From the NCBI RefSeq assembly GCF_034424525.1, contig NZ_CP139979.1:2691001-2755000 (forward strand): DNA of 64,000 bases. The letters are read 5' to 3'. Position 1 is the stretch's first letter. Each line of letters begins with the position of its first letter. Below are positions 37,213-47,920 of the stretch, piece by piece. The notes under the pieces were generated by a model that did no database searches, was not told where the DNA came from, and saw only the letters and a list, made by a program, of their open reading frames with translations. The translations under genes and the position numbers were made by a program. Origin of the DNA: Sphingobium yanoikuyae (GTDB lineage: Bacteria > Pseudomonadota > Alphaproteobacteria > Sphingomonadales > Sphingomonadaceae).

Positions 37213-38244
37213 TCATACCGCCAAAGCATCTTCAATCATCGAAACAAATTCAGTTGTGTCTGCAAAATAGTTTCGGAATGTTACACGCATATTGTCAAAA
37301 GAGTCAGCCCTAACCAGAACAACATCCGCCTCATCAGACAATTTCTCTTCTAAAGCGTTATATCTTTCGAGCGCCCTAAATACGTTGTCAAAAGGGTATA
37401 TTTCCAGTTCGCTAGCATTCTCATCTTCCGGCTTAACATAGGGGAAAACGAGAACGTTATTTTTCTTGAAATCTATATCCACAACTTTTGTGTTTACACT
37501 GCGAAAGAGTCCCAAAATTCTAGTCTTCTGCTCACACTCGCTAAAGCCATCCCGAACTTCTTGGAGGGACAGATTTGGCAAGCACGAAGTACTACCTTCA
37601 TAATGCCTAGCTATTAATTCGCTAGCAAACCGAAATTGATCTATTAATTCCTGACTTCCTTGGCCAAATTTCGGCTTATTCATTGTAAGAAGCCCTGCGA
37701 CTTCAACAGCAGTAGACCAAGCATGCTGGGAAAATGTTCTGAATTGAATTTCAACATTCAATCCATTCTATGTCTTGCCACCTTCTGATCGCACATCATA
37801 CTCATAAACCTCATGAATACCACGGTATCCATCCGGCTTAGGGTTCACGAGATAATTCCACTTTTCTTCGTTATCGGCACCACGGCGCTTATGATTAAAA
37901 TTTGCATTATGAAGACTGTTTCTGAATAATAATAGCTCTTCAACAGTATCAAAAATTATACGGCATCCGGCGATATCATGCATTCTCGAAAGTTGCATAT
38001 CGGGAAATCGCCGAACCTTGTTCTCAATCGTTGGCCGCCGTTTCAGCCGCGTCCCTACGACTGCCGCACTATCTTTTGTTCTTTTCCTAAGGGTAGCTTG
38101 GAAGGTATTGAGGACATAAGCGTGCGATGCACGCCAATTTTCCATGACTTCAATGTCTTCTGCTGTAGCGGCACCCTCGCCAATCGCCTTACCCGCGCGA
38201 TTGACCCGGCTCTTAGAAAATTTCGGAGAAACCCAGTTGACCAT
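37213..38244 (-). pseudogene. RelA/SpoT-domain protein interrupted by an in-frame amber codon
   Basis: The frame reads from ATG at 38244 (or 38259) to 37768, where TAG follows RSEGGKT. It continues in the same frame as NGLNVEIQFRTFSQHAWSTA to 37213. Synthetase motifs are clear: RLKRRPTIENKVRRFP, SRMHDIAGCRIIFD, PDGYRGIHEVYEY and EIQFRTFSQHAW. Relatives usually have an aromatic residue at the stop position, as in TY-NGL, so a single base change from Tyr or Trp explains it. Full-length relatives are stand-alone proteins of about 350 residues, found in mobile regions and often suspected of phage-defence or toxin roles. The gene is AT-rich compared with uvrA, suggesting transfer. It could be read through by an amber suppressor; a base-call error is also possible. 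Confidence 0.8.
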
Positions 38245-38413
38245 ACCTTGGCGTAGCAAGGCATGGCCGCAGAGGAAATAGACTAACCTAGATTTTCAGG
38301 AGATCAGCTTGCCGCGCGATGGCTTTATCACCTCATAACGAAGCCATCCGAAATGGATCAATCATCCATCCCAGAGATTGGCTCTCCTCAGCATCGCTGA
38401 TACTCTCACTCCG

Positions 38414-38596
38414 ATGACCAAGCTCACCCCCATCGAGTCCGAATTTGCGACGACCGAGGAAGCCGCCGCCTATGAGGCTTGGTTCAAGGCGGAGGTTGAG
38501 GCCAGCATGGCCGATCCCCGGCCGGGCGTGCCGCACGATCAGGTGATGGCCGAATTGCGCGCGATCATCGACGCCAAGAAGGCCCGGCAGGACTGA
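38414..38596 (+). CDS. RelB/StbD-like antitoxin
   Basis: The 60-residue acidic protein starts MTKLTPIESEFATTEEAAAY and ends DAKKARQD. It resembles antitoxins or stability determinants that pair with RelE/ParE toxins and bind their own promoter. ATG at 38414 starts the conserved sequence; an upstream in-frame start exists at 38378 without good context. It overlaps the toxin gene as TGATG, so the two are co-translated. The 169-base gap between it and the divergent RelA/SpoT fragment should hold the promoter and operator. Confidence 0.8.
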   Translation: MTKLTPIESEFATTEEAAAYEAWFKAEVEASMADPRPGVPHDQVMAELRAIIDAKKARQD

Positions 38597-38871
38597 TGCC
38601 ACACGTCATCTGGCGCGAGAAAGCGCGAGAAGACGTGCGCACTATCATCGACTATATTTCTGATCGCAATCCGACGGCTGCGCTGCGCCTGACCGACCTG
38701 TTCGCCCATGTCGCAGAACAATTGGTCTATCATCCCCATATGCACCGCAGCGGGCGCGTTCCCGACACGCGCGAAGCAATCGTCACGCCCAACTATATCC
38801 TCGTCTACCGGATCAGTGCCGAAGCGATCGAAATCCTGAACGTCAAGCACACCCGCCAGCAATATCCTTGA
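38596..38871 (+). CDS. ParE/RelE-family toxin
   Basis: The 91-residue basic protein starts MPHVIWREKAREDVRTIIDY and contains SDRNPTAALRLTDLFAHVAE and YILVYRISAEAIEILNVKHT. The helix-helix-sheet layout with a RQQYP end is typical of ParE/RelE toxins, where ParE poisons gyrase and RelE cleaves mRNA. The conserved pattern favours ParE-type but the choice is uncertain. It follows its antitoxin with a 1-base overlap. Together with the RelA/SpoT fragment it forms an accessory patch between uvrA and the cold-shock gene. Confidence 0.87.
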   Translation: MPHVIWREKAREDVRTIIDYISDRNPTAALRLTDLFAHVAEQLVYHPHMHRSGRVPDTREAIVTPNYILVYRISAEAIEILNVKHTRQQYP

Positions 38872-39112
38872 TACCGCGAACAACCGCTACGCAGGAGTTG
38901 GTCTCCAGTGCGTCCAGACGGAGCCGAAAAGGGCGTTTTTCGAGTAACGGAGCGCAGCGCACTTCAAGTACGTAAGCACCGGAACGCAGAAAGGCGCGCT
39001 TTGCAGGCCCCTATGGGCGTACTGGTGGCCAATTCCTATTCCGCTGTCCTACAACCCGCCTTTCTGCCTACCCTTCCGGCAACGCGTCCTCTTTCCCTGA
39101 AAGGGCCTTGCC

Positions 39113-40309
39113 ATGTCCTGCGCATTTCCGCCGATCACGCCGCCCCTGCCGGACACCATCCCCACGCCCGATCCGCAGCGGCGGGTCGATGGCTGGAGCC
39201 CGGCGCGCCAGCGGCGCTTCCTGGAGATACTCGCCGCCACCGGCGTCATCATGCTCGCCTGCGAAGGGGTGCGCATCACCGCGCGCTCGGCCTATAGCTT
39301 GCGCATCCGCCATGACGGCGCCGCCTTTCGCCTCGGCTGGGACGCCGCGATCCTGATCGCCCGCGCCCGCCTGGCCGACGATCTCCTGTCGCGCGCGATC
39401 ATGGGCAGCGAGGAGACGATCCGCAAGGATCCCGACAATTACGAAGTCCGCCGCCACCGCCATGACAATCGCCTCGCCATGTCGATGCTCGCGCGGCTCG
39501 ATCGCATGGCCGACAGCCCGCCCGAAGGGTCGGATGCCGCGCTCGCCCGCGTCGTGGCCCAGGATTTCACCGCCTATCTCGACCTGATCTGCCCGGCCGA
39601 GGATGCCGACAAGGAGTCCGAACTGATCGGCCTGCCGCGCACCGGCATGGAGCGCATGGCCCGCGACATGGCCGACGCCCGCCTGCTCAACGGCGACCAG
39701 CCCGAGACGCCCGACCCCGTCGAACCCGAGGTCGCAACAGCCCTCGCCCCCGCCGCCTCGGTCGCGCTGTTCATCGCCGCCCGGCTCGCGCTCCAGCCCG
39801 GTGCGAAACGCCCGCCCATCCAGCCCGGAATCTCGCCCTTTTCCGACCGCAATGAACGGTGTGAACTTCCGCCCCATATCCACCGCGCCGACCTGCCGCC
39901 CGAGGAGGCCGCGACCCGTTTGCGCGGCGTCTGGTGGGATGAGGATCGCGAGCAATTGCGCACCGATTACCCCGCCCCGCCCGGCTTCACCGGCGACCAG
40001 AGCGAGGATTATTACGATATCGACGAGTATGACCGCGCCCTGACACAAGCCGAGGAGGCCGCCTATGCCGCGGAGCTGGAGGCGCAGGCCCGCCCCTATG
40101 AGGAAGCCGCAACCCGCGCCCGCGACGCCCGTTTCGGCTTCGCGCCGGGCAGTGACGAGGAAATCGCCGTGCTGGAAGCGGCCGGTTACGAGCTTCTGAA
40201 CGAGGATGAGGAAGACGAGGCGGAAGAGGAGGACGCGGCGGCAGCCCCCGCCGAAACGGCCAGTGATTTGCCAGGACGCCCGCAATGCCGTACAAGGGCG
40301 CTGCTATAG
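39113..40309 (+). CDS. Conserved hypothetical protein, HTH-like N-terminus
   Basis: The 398-residue protein has no signal peptide. Residues about 20-75 (RVDGWSPARQRRFLEILAAT to RSAYSLRIRHD) look like a helix-turn-helix region of the kind in small sphingomonad proteins of unknown role. A middle section contains HRHDNRLAMSMLARLDRMAD. The C-terminus is very acidic (LLNEDEEDEAEEEDAAAAPA) and probably disordered. The gene is rich in Ala, Arg and Glu, with native codon use. It stands alone before the cold-shock gene; the 240-base gap before it shows nothing else. A DNA-binding role is only an inference. Confidence 0.7.
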   Translation: MSCAFPPITPPLPDTIPTPDPQRRVDGWSPARQRRFLEILAATGVIMLACEGVRITARSAYSLRIRHDGAAFRLGWDAAILIARARLADDLLSRAIMGSEETIRKDPDNYEVRRHRHDNRLAMSMLARLDRMADSPPEGSDAALARVVAQDFTAYLDLICPAEDADKESELIGLPRTGMERMARDMADARLLNGDQPETPDPVEPEVATALAPAASVALFIAARLALQPGAKRPPIQPGISPFSDRNERCELPPHIHRADLPPEEAATRLRGVWWDEDREQLRTDYPAPPGFTGDQSEDYYDIDEYDRALTQAEEAAYAAELEAQARPYEEAATRARDARFGFAPGSDEEIAVLEAAGYELLNEDEEDEAEEEDAAAAPAETASDLPGRPQCRTRALL

Positions 40310-40420
40310 TCGCAAATCGACGGTCTTCGGCGCTTTGCGGCACCTATCTCCCTCTTTCCCTGCCCCTCTAGCGACCCGGCGTGCCCGCCATGGGTCCGCC
40401 GCATGAAAGAAGGAAATATC

Positions 40421-40636
40421 ATGAGCAGCATCACCGGAACCGTGAAGTTCTTCAACGCCGACAAGGGCTATGGCTTCATCGAGCCCGACACCGGCGGCCA
40501 GGACGCGTTCGTCCACATCAGCGCGGTCGAGCGCGCCGGCCTCGCCACCCTGCGCGAGAAGGACCGCGTCACCTATGACCTGGAGCAGGACAAGCGCGGC
40601 AAGATGGCCGCGGTGAACATCGCCCACGCCGAATAA
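40421..40636 (+). CDS. Cold-shock protein (CspA family)
   Basis: CspA proteins are small RNA chaperones that melt mRNA structure. The 71-residue product starts MSSITGTVKFFNADKGYGFI and shows RNP1 KGYGFIEP and RNP2 DAFVHIS. ATG at 40421 follows a good AGAAGGA site and the upstream ATG at 40403 is rejected. About 110 bases of leader precede it, in line with a regulatory 5' UTR, though I could not identify a specific fold. A hairpin follows at 40650. Confidence 0.95.
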   Translation: MSSITGTVKFFNADKGYGFIEPDTGGQDAFVHISAVERAGLATLREKDRVTYDLEQDKRGKMAAVNIAHAE

Positions 40637-40649
40637 TCGGCCAATCGAG

Positions 40650-40677
40650 CCGGGCGCCACCTCACCGTGGCGCCCGG
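40650..40677. terminator. Hairpin between cold-shock and membrane-protein genes
   Basis: CCGGGCGCCAC pairs perfectly with GTGGCGCCCGG around a 6-base loop. The genes are convergent, so it may stop both; the T run is weak. Confidence 0.6.
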
Positions 40678-40697
40678 TCCCGATTTATCCGGCCCGG

Positions 40698-41300
40698 TCA
40701 GATATAATCCTCGGCGATGCTGGCGCCCAGCAGGATCAGGTTCGCCGCGATCAGCATCGCCATGTTCGCGCGCCGGCTCCGCACCCGCAGCAGCGCGACC
40801 AGCAGGGTCAGCAACCCCACCAGCCCGCCCAGCAGGATCGGCGCGGCATAGGGGGCGAGCGGTCCGGCGGGGGCATCGGCGACCGGCCTTACCTCTTCCA
40901 GCACGCCCTGGCCGATCGTGACCGCGACATTGGCCAGCAGCAGCCCGCCGATCACCATCCGCTTCTGCCGGTCATACCAGTCGTCGAAATCGGGCCATTG
41001 TTCCGGCTCGTCGGGAAAGATCAGCGACGCGGCAAGATGATAGACGCCCACGATCGCCAGCACCACGACCAGCGTCAGATAGCTCGCATCCATCTGGTCC
41101 CGCATGATATAGGCGCTGCCCCAGAAGCTGGTGAGGTCCAGCAGCACGAACAGCCCCAGCAGCGGCGTCAGCCAGCCGATCCGCACCGGCTTGGCCGTCC
41201 GCTTGAGCTTCAGCGCACGGGCAAAGCCGCCCAGCACCTCGGCGATCGCCAGCCCCAGCAGCAGCCCGAACACCGCGAACACCAGATCGAATGCCGACAT
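40698..41300 (-). CDS. Conserved membrane protein of unknown function
   Basis: The 200-residue protein starts MSAFDLVFAVFGLLLGLAIA, with six or so hydrophobic segments (for example LTPLLGLFVLLDLTSFWGSA and YLTLVVVLAIVGVYHLAASL) and a soluble loop PDEPEQWPDFDDWYDRQKR. ATG at 41300 follows AAGGGGG with good spacing, while the longer frame from 41465 has no such site. No transport or enzyme motif is seen. It is convergent with the cold-shock gene and divergent from the small gene at 41437. Confidence 0.75.
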   Translation of the reverse strand: MSAFDLVFAVFGLLLGLAIAEVLGGFARALKLKRTAKPVRIGWLTPLLGLFVLLDLTSFWGSAYIMRDQMDASYLTLVVVLAIVGVYHLAASLIFPDEPEQWPDFDDWYDRQKRMVIGGLLLANVAVTIGQGVLEEVRPVADAPAGPLAPYAAPILLGGLVGLLTLLVALLRVRSRRANMAMLIAANLILLGASIAEDYI

Positions 41301-41436
41301 TGCCACCCCCTTGTCACGGCGGCCCCCGCCACCGTCCGTCGCAAGACTAGCAAGGCCCGTCGCGGACGCAATCATGCTCGGAACCCTTGTCGCCGACGCC
41401 GGTTCTTTTCCCCGACTGGCAACCAAGGAGTTCCCC

Positions 41437-41643
41437 ATGATCCGCACCCTGATTTTCGGCGCCATCGCCGGCTATGTCGGCAAGAAGCTCTATGACGACG
41501 GCAAGCTGACCGAGTTCAAGGACGACCTCGTCGCCCGCTACAACGAAGCCCGTGCCAAGCTGGAGGACCAGCGCATCCAGGACAGCCCGGCCCCGGTCGT
41601 CACCCCGGCCACGGCCAGCGGCGCCTCGCCCCTGGCCCATTAA
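41437..41643 (+). CDS. Small conserved hypothetical protein (68 aa)
   Basis: The 68-residue protein starts MIRTLIFGAIAGYVGKKLYD, a short hydrophobic N-terminus, and continues with a charged helix (FKDDLVARYNEARAKLEDQR) and an Ala/Pro-rich tail. ATG at 41437 follows AAGGAG closely, so this is preferred to the long open frame from 41131. It looks like a small envelope or stress-related sphingomonad protein, but its role is unknown. Confidence 0.75.
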   Translation: MIRTLIFGAIAGYVGKKLYDDGKLTEFKDDLVARYNEARAKLEDQRIQDSPAPVVTPATASGASPLAH

Positions 41644-41822
41644 GCCCCATCCCCTCGGCGGCGCGTCCCCTCGACGCGCCGTTGATGCCGTCCGCTCGCT
41701 GCCGCACTCCCCTCTCGATGGCAGTGGCGGGCGGTTTCGCGTTTCTGATCAGTATCTTGGCGCAACCTTCGCGCCGCTTGCGGGTTCTCCTCGCGACAGG
41801 GAAAAGAAGAGGAGACTATCCC

Positions 41823-42206
41823 GTGCGTACCCCCATAATGGCGCTTGCCGCCCTTGCCATGCTCCCGCTCGGCGCCTGCGCCTCGGACAATTATGGCGGC
41901 GGCTATGGCTATGACCGCCCCGGCGGCTACAACCGTCCGCCCGGCGGCCGTGACCGCGACCGGGATCGCCGCCCGCCGCGCCGCCATCTCGGCGACAATG
42001 ACCAGATCTACCGCGACCGCGACGGCCGCTATTATTGCAAGCGGGATGACGGCACCACCGGCACCATCGTCGGCGCCATCGCCGGTGGCGTGCTCGGCAA
42101 TGTCATCGCTCCCGGCGGCTCCAAGACGCTCGGCACCATCCTGGGCGGCGCCGGCGGCGCCCTTGCCGGCCGGGCCATCGACAAGAACGACATCAACTGC
42201 GAATAG
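41823..42206 (+). CDS. Glycine-zipper 2TM lipoprotein (GTG start)
   Basis: The 127-residue protein starts from GTG at 41823 as [20 protein letters not shown], a lipoprotein signal with lipobox LGAC, after a GAGGAG site. The mature part has a Gly/Tyr/Arg/Asp-rich stretch ([20 protein letters not shown], then [10 protein letters not shown]). A glycine-zipper 2TM-like domain follows ([20 protein letters not shown] and [14 protein letters not shown]). Such proteins sit in the outer membrane, where the zipper hairpin is involved in membrane association, as in SlyB-like proteins. It ends at a terminator shared with etfA. Confidence 0.87.
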   Translation: MRTPIMALAALAMLPLGACASDNYGGGYGYDRPGGYNRPPGGRDRDRDRRPPRRHLGDNDQIYRDRDGRYYCKRDDGTTGTIVGAIAGGVLGNVIAPGGSKTLGTILGGAGGALAGRAIDKNDINCE

Positions 42207-42215
42207 CCCGCACAG

Positions 42216-42250
42216 AAAAAGGGCGTGGGAATCGCTCCCCACGCCCTTTC
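42216..42250. terminator. Bidirectional terminator between 2TM lipoprotein and etfA
   Basis: AAAGGGCGTGGG pairs with CCCACGCCCTTT around an 8-base loop, with A and T tracts on the two sides. Both convergent genes can use it. Confidence 0.88.
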
Positions 42251-42269
42251 CTACTCAAGCCAATTCGGC

Positions 42270-43202
42270 TTACAGCTTGCCGGTCAGTTCCGGCACCACC
42301 TTGAACAGATCACCGACCAGGCCGATGTCGGCCACCTGGAAGATCGGCGCATCCTCATCCTTGTTGATGGCGACGATGGTCTTGCTGTCCTTCATGCCGG
42401 CCAGATGCTGGATCGCACCAGAAATGCCGACGGCGATATAGACTTCCGGCGCGACGATCTTGCCGGTCTGGCCGACCTGATAGTCGTTGGGGACATAGCC
42501 CGCATCGACCGCAGCGCGCGAGGCACCCACGGCCGCGCCCAGCTTGTCGGCCAGCGGCATGATATATTCCTCGAAGGTCGGACCGTCCTTCAGCGCGCGG
42601 CCACCCGACACGATCACCTTGGCGCTGGTCAGCTCGGGCCGTTCCAGCTTGGCGATCTCGGCGCCGACGAAGGCGGAAATGCCCTTGTCGCCGGTCGAGG
42701 CCACGGCTTCCACCGCGCCGCTGCCGCCGTCCTTGGCCGCCTTTTCAAAGGCGGTGCCGCGAACGGTGATGACCTTCTTGGCGTCCTTCGACTTGACGGT
42801 CGCGATCGCGTTGCCGGCATAGATCGGGCGAGTGAAGGTATCTTCGCTCTCGACCGACAGGATATCGCTGATCTGCATGACATCGAGCAGCGCGGCGACG
42901 CGCGGCGCGATATTCTTGCCGTTGCTGGTGGCCGGCGCGACGAACGCATCATGATGGCCCATCAGCTCGACGATCAGCGGCGCGACATTCTCCGGCAGCG
43001 CATGGCCAAAGGCCGCGTCGTCGGCGACATGGACCTTGCCCACGCCGGCGATCTTGGCGGCTTCGGCGGCCACGCCGTCGACGCCCTGGCCTGCGACCAG
43101 CAGATGGACTTCGCCCAGCTTGGCGGCGGCGGTCACGGCGGAAAGGGTCGCATCCTTGACGGCGCCGCCCTCATGTTCAACCCAAACGAGCGTCTTCGTC
43201 AT
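42270..43202 (-). CDS. etfA: Electron transfer flavoprotein alpha subunit
   Basis: EtfA carries the FAD of the ETF dimer, which passes electrons from acyl-CoA dehydrogenases to ETF-ubiquinone oxidoreductase. The 310-residue product is of normal length. The FAD-binding segment [20 protein letters not shown], then GAIQHLAGM, is visible near residues 244-269, followed by [20 protein letters not shown]. Its ATG overlaps the etfB stop as ATGA. Confidence 0.97.
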   Translation of the reverse strand: MTKTLVWVEHEGGAVKDATLSAVTAAAKLGEVHLLVAGQGVDGVAAEAAKIAGVGKVHVADDAAFGHALPENVAPLIVELMGHHDAFVAPATSNGKNIAPRVAALLDVMQISDILSVESEDTFTRPIYAGNAIATVKSKDAKKVITVRGTAFEKAAKDGGSGAVEAVASTGDKGISAFVGAEIAKLERPELTSAKVIVSGGRALKDGPTFEEYIMPLADKLGAAVGASRAAVDAGYVPNDYQVGQTGKIVAPEVYIAVGISGAIQHLAGMKDSKTIVAINKDEDAPIFQVADIGLVGDLFKVVPELTGKL

Positions 43203-43948
43203 GCTGCAACTCCCAGAGCCTTGAGCTTGGCCACCAGTTCATCGACATCGGCAACCTTGATGCCGGCCGAGCGCTTGGGCGGTTCGGAGACCTTTAGCGT
43301 CTCCAGACGGGCGGCGATGTCGACGCCGTAATCAGCCGGGGTCTTGTTCGCCAGCGGCTTGGACTTGGCCTTCATGATGTTGGGCAGCGACGCATAGCGC
43401 GGCTCATTGAGGCGCAGGTCAGTGGTGATGATCGCCGGGGTGTTGAGCTTCACCGTCTCCAGGCCGCCATCGACTTCGCGGGTGACGTTGACCTTGTCGC
43501 CCTCGACCTCGACCTTGCTGGCGAACGTGCCCTGCGGCAGGTTCAGCAGCGCGGCGAGCATCTGGCCGGTCTGGTTGCTGTCATCGTCGATCGCCTGCTT
43601 GCCCAGGATGATCAGGCCAGCACCTTCCTCTTCCTGCACCTTGGCGAGCAGCTTGGCCACGCCCAGCGGTTCGACTTCGTCATCGGTCTGGATCAGGATG
43701 GCGCGGTCCGCGCCCATCGCCAGCGCGGTGCGCAGCGTTTCCTGCGCCTTGGCGACGCCGATCGATACCGCCACGACCTCGGTCGCCGCGCCCTTTTCCT
43801 TCAGGCGAATGGCTTCCTCGACGGCGATTTCGTCGAACGGGTTCATGCTCATCTTGACGTTGGCCAGGTCCACGCCCGTGCCATCCGCCTTCACGCGCGG
43901 CTTTACGTTGTAGTCGATAACCCGCTTCACGGGAACAAGGATCTTCAT
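43199..43948 (-). CDS. etfB: Electron transfer flavoprotein beta subunit
   Basis: EtfB is the AMP-binding partner of EtfA. The 249-residue product starts [20 protein letters not shown] and includes the family sections [30 protein letters not shown] and [23 protein letters not shown] at 43948 is chosen because the upstream open extension (from 43993) is not family-like. It is co-translated with etfA and lies after sucC, behind a hairpin. Confidence 0.97.
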   Translation of the reverse strand: MKILVPVKRVIDYNVKPRVKADGTGVDLANVKMSMNPFDEIAVEEAIRLKEKGAATEVVAVSIGVAKAQETLRTALAMGADRAILIQTDDEVEPLGVAKLLAKVQEEEGAGLIILGKQAIDDDSNQTGQMLAALLNLPQGTFASKVEVEGDKVNVTREVDGGLETVKLNTPAIITTDLRLNEPRYASLPNIMKAKSKPLANKTPADYGVDIAARLETLKVSEPPKRSAGIKVADVDELVAKLKALGVAA

Positions 43949-43996
43949 TTCAACATCCTCCATTTTCACGCCATCGCCCGCCAACGCGAACACGGA

Positions 43997-44026
43997 CGTG
44001 GGCGACCCGTTTCCAGGTCACCCACG
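43997..44026 (-). terminator. Terminator-like hairpin after sucC
   Basis: CGTGGGCGACC pairs with GGTCACCCACG with one mismatch, in the gap between sucC and etfB. The following T run is weak, so some read-through into etfB is possible. Confidence 0.5.
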
Positions 44027-44060
44027 CCCTATGGCGTATCTTCTCAGGTGATTAGGGGGC

Positions 44061-45260
<1,200 letters not shown>

Positions 45261-45407
45261 GGGCTAGCCCGTCCTTTGTTCACAGGAAAACTGTTGAGGC
45301 GGGTTAAGCACAGGCGAGGAAGCAGGGCCAGAGCCATTTCGCAAAACGACTTTGCAAAATTGCAAAACCCTTGCGAAGCCCGACCCTGCTTTATTGTGAA
45401 ATCGGCG

Positions 45408-45734
45408 TCAGAAGGAGCAGTGGATGGCGGCCTTGCTGGTCACCAGGAAAATCTCCGGATCCTCCAGCGCACGGACCTTATAGAGCAGTTCGTCCATGCT
45501 CATCTTGCCCATGTGCGACTTGTGGAGCGAGGCGATCGACTGGAGCCGCCGCAACTGCACCAGGCTGAGCCGATCGACCATGCGTTCGGCCATGCAGCCC
45601 GCCATGCGCGGCGAAAGACCAGCATCGATCAGCCCGGCGCGCACGCGTGATTCGGGGGAAACGCTGGCGCAGGAGGCCAGCAGAAGGGAGCCGGCGAGCA
45701 CGCCGATCGTTGCACGAAAAGATATGGTTGCCAT
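45408..45734 (-). CDS. Small lipoprotein, unknown function
   Basis: The 108-residue product starts MATISFRATIGVLAGSLLLA and continues SCASVSPESRVR, a lipoprotein signal with lipobox LASC. The mature part is helical: AGLSPRMAGCMAERMVDRLS, LVQLRRLQSIASLH and MSMDELLYKVRALEDPEIFL. This pattern is seen in several small proteobacterial lipoproteins; I cannot name a function. ATG at 45734 is preferred to the one at 45746. It is divergent from the iron-permease-like gene. Confidence 0.75.
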   Translation of the reverse strand: MATISFRATIGVLAGSLLLASCASVSPESRVRAGLIDAGLSPRMAGCMAERMVDRLSLVQLRRLQSIASLHKSHMGKMSMDELLYKVRALEDPEIFLVTSKAAIHCSF

Positions 45735-45800
45735 GGGCACGGCCATGACAGCAGATGGCTGAACAGAGCCTAAATGCGCAGGACAGCCAAAGGAGTTTGC

Positions 45801-46199
<399 letters not shown>

Positions 46200-46223
46200 C
46201 GCGATGAGGCAACGGCCGGAGAA

Positions 46224-46406
46224 TCAATGTGCCGGAATGATCAGCCTCTCCTGCTGCTCATTGCGCCTGCGATAGGCTTCGACCTGATCGATATAACCGC
46301 GTGCCAGCCCTTCATAGGCAGCGCGCCCCTCGGGCGATGTTGTTGCCTGCGCGTTTATCAGCGACATCTGCTGGCGATGCAGCAGATAGTTGACGTCCGT
46401 CTCCAT
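46224..46406 (-). CDS. Small conserved hypothetical protein (60 aa)
   Basis: The 60-residue protein starts METDVNYLLHRQQMSLINAQ and ends RRRNEQQERLIIPAH. It is soluble, helical and highly charged, with an arginine-rich end. Small proteins of this look occur in sphingomonads; I do not know the function. It is convergent with the permease-like gene and lies before nhaA's 3' end. Confidence 0.7.
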   Translation of the reverse strand: METDVNYLLHRQQMSLINAQATTSPEGRAAYEGLARGYIDQVEAYRRRNEQQERLIIPAH

Positions 46407-46519
46407 CGGTTCGCCCTCCTCCCGTATTTTTCGAAAGTGCGGTCGGCGCGCTGACGCGAAGCGAGTCGCGGCAACGGCAAGGCGATAGTAGCATGAAGGT
46501 TAATGCTACGCGATTCCCC

Positions 46520-47734
46520 TCACCCTGCGCCCCGCTCGACCGAACGCGGCGCTGGTGCAAAACGCAGCACCGCATAACCGCACAGCGCGGACAGCAAGGA
46601 TCCGCCAAGGATGCCGATCTTGGCCTCCTCGACCAGCAATGGCTGCCCCGGAAAGGCGAGCGCGCCAATGAACAGGCTCATGGTGAAGCCAATGCCGCAC
46701 AACAGCGCCATGCCGTAAATCTGCACCCAGGTCGCCCCCGAAGGCCGCGCCGCGATGCCCAGTTTCTGCGCCAGCCAGATGCTACCGAACACGCCCAGTT
46801 GCTTGCCAAGCAGCAGCCCCAGCGCCACGCCGATCGGCAAGGGACTGAGCAGAGCGCCGATCGCTTCGCCATTGAGCGTGATGCCGGCATTGGCAAAGCC
46901 GAAGAGCGGCACGATCAGATAGGCGCTCCAGGGATGGATCAGATGTTCCAGGCGATGGAGCGGACTGTCCACCGCATCCGGCGCACCCGGCGTGCGATTG
47001 ACCGGGATGGTGATGGCGGCGAGCACGCCCGCGATCGTGGCATGTACGCCCGACAGCAGCATCAGATACCAGAGCAGCAGGAAGCCGATGAGATAAGGTG
47101 CCAAGGATCGCACACCGACACGGTTCATCCCGAACATGACCAGCAGGACGACAAAGGCGCCGGCCAAAGCCATGATATCCAGCCCCTGGCTATAGGCCAG
47201 CGCAATGATCGCCACCGCGCCCATGTCGTCGACGATCGCGACCGCCGTCAGGAACAGTTTGATCGATGCGGGCGCCCGCGATCCCAGCAGCGCCAGAACC
47301 CCGATCGCAAAGGCAATATCGGTGGCCGCCGGGATCGCCCAGCCGCGCGCCAGGGCCGGTTCCCCAGCCGTAACGGCCAGATAGACCAGCGCCGGCGCGA
47401 TCATGCCCGCCCCCGCCGCGATGAAAGGCAGGCGCCGCCTCTCCCAGGTGGACAGGCCGCCATCGACGAACTCACGTTTGATCTCCAGCCCGACGAGCAG
47501 GAAGAAGATCGCCATCAGTCCGTCATTGACCCACAAATGGATCGTCATGGGACCGAGCGCAGGAGCAAGCACCGGCCCCGTCACCATATGGAAGATGTCA
47601 TGATAGACATGGCCGGCAGCACCCGGAAGATTCGCCATGATCATTGCGATCGCGGCCGAAATCATCAGCAAGACGCCACTGCCTGCTTCTCCCTTCAGGA
47701 AATTCCTGATGGCGGACACGGGCCGTTCGGTCAC
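46520..47734 (-). CDS. nhaA: Na+/H+ antiporter NhaA
   Basis: NhaA exchanges two protons for one sodium ion across the inner membrane. The 404-residue protein is full length with about 12 membrane segments. Key residues are visible: Asp169 and Asp170 in AIVDDMGAVAI (the ion-binding pair), Asp139 in AATDIAFAIGVL, and VGLEIKREFVDG in the first half. The C-terminus ends with basic residues. The start MTERPVSAIRNFLKGEAGSG is consistent with relatives. The divergent gap to the glycosyltransferase (47735-47920) shows nothing else and should hold both promoters. Confidence 0.97.
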   Translation of the reverse strand: MTERPVSAIRNFLKGEAGSGVLLMISAAIAMIMANLPGAAGHVYHDIFHMVTGPVLAPALGPMTIHLWVNDGLMAIFFLLVGLEIKREFVDGGLSTWERRRLPFIAAGAGMIAPALVYLAVTAGEPALARGWAIPAATDIAFAIGVLALLGSRAPASIKLFLTAVAIVDDMGAVAIIALAYSQGLDIMALAGAFVVLLVMFGMNRVGVRSLAPYLIGFLLLWYLMLLSGVHATIAGVLAAITIPVNRTPGAPDAVDSPLHRLEHLIHPWSAYLIVPLFGFANAGITLNGEAIGALLSPLPIGVALGLLLGKQLGVFGSIWLAQKLGIAARPSGATWVQIYGMALLCGIGFTMSLFIGALAFPGQPLLVEEAKIGILGGSLLSALCGYAVLRFAPAPRSVERGAG

Positions 47735-47920
47735 GTCTCTTCTCCATAAGTGCTTGCCGGTATTGCCATTCTTCCCCCTTAGGGAAATTTCCGCTCAGGT
47801 CCAACCCAGATCCGCCGGCCAATGTTGACAGCTTTTCTCCAAAATACTTGGAAGACCGCTGTTCTCATGACATAAATTCACCCAGCCGCATGGCGATCGG
47901 GACAGGGGAAATCCGGGATC

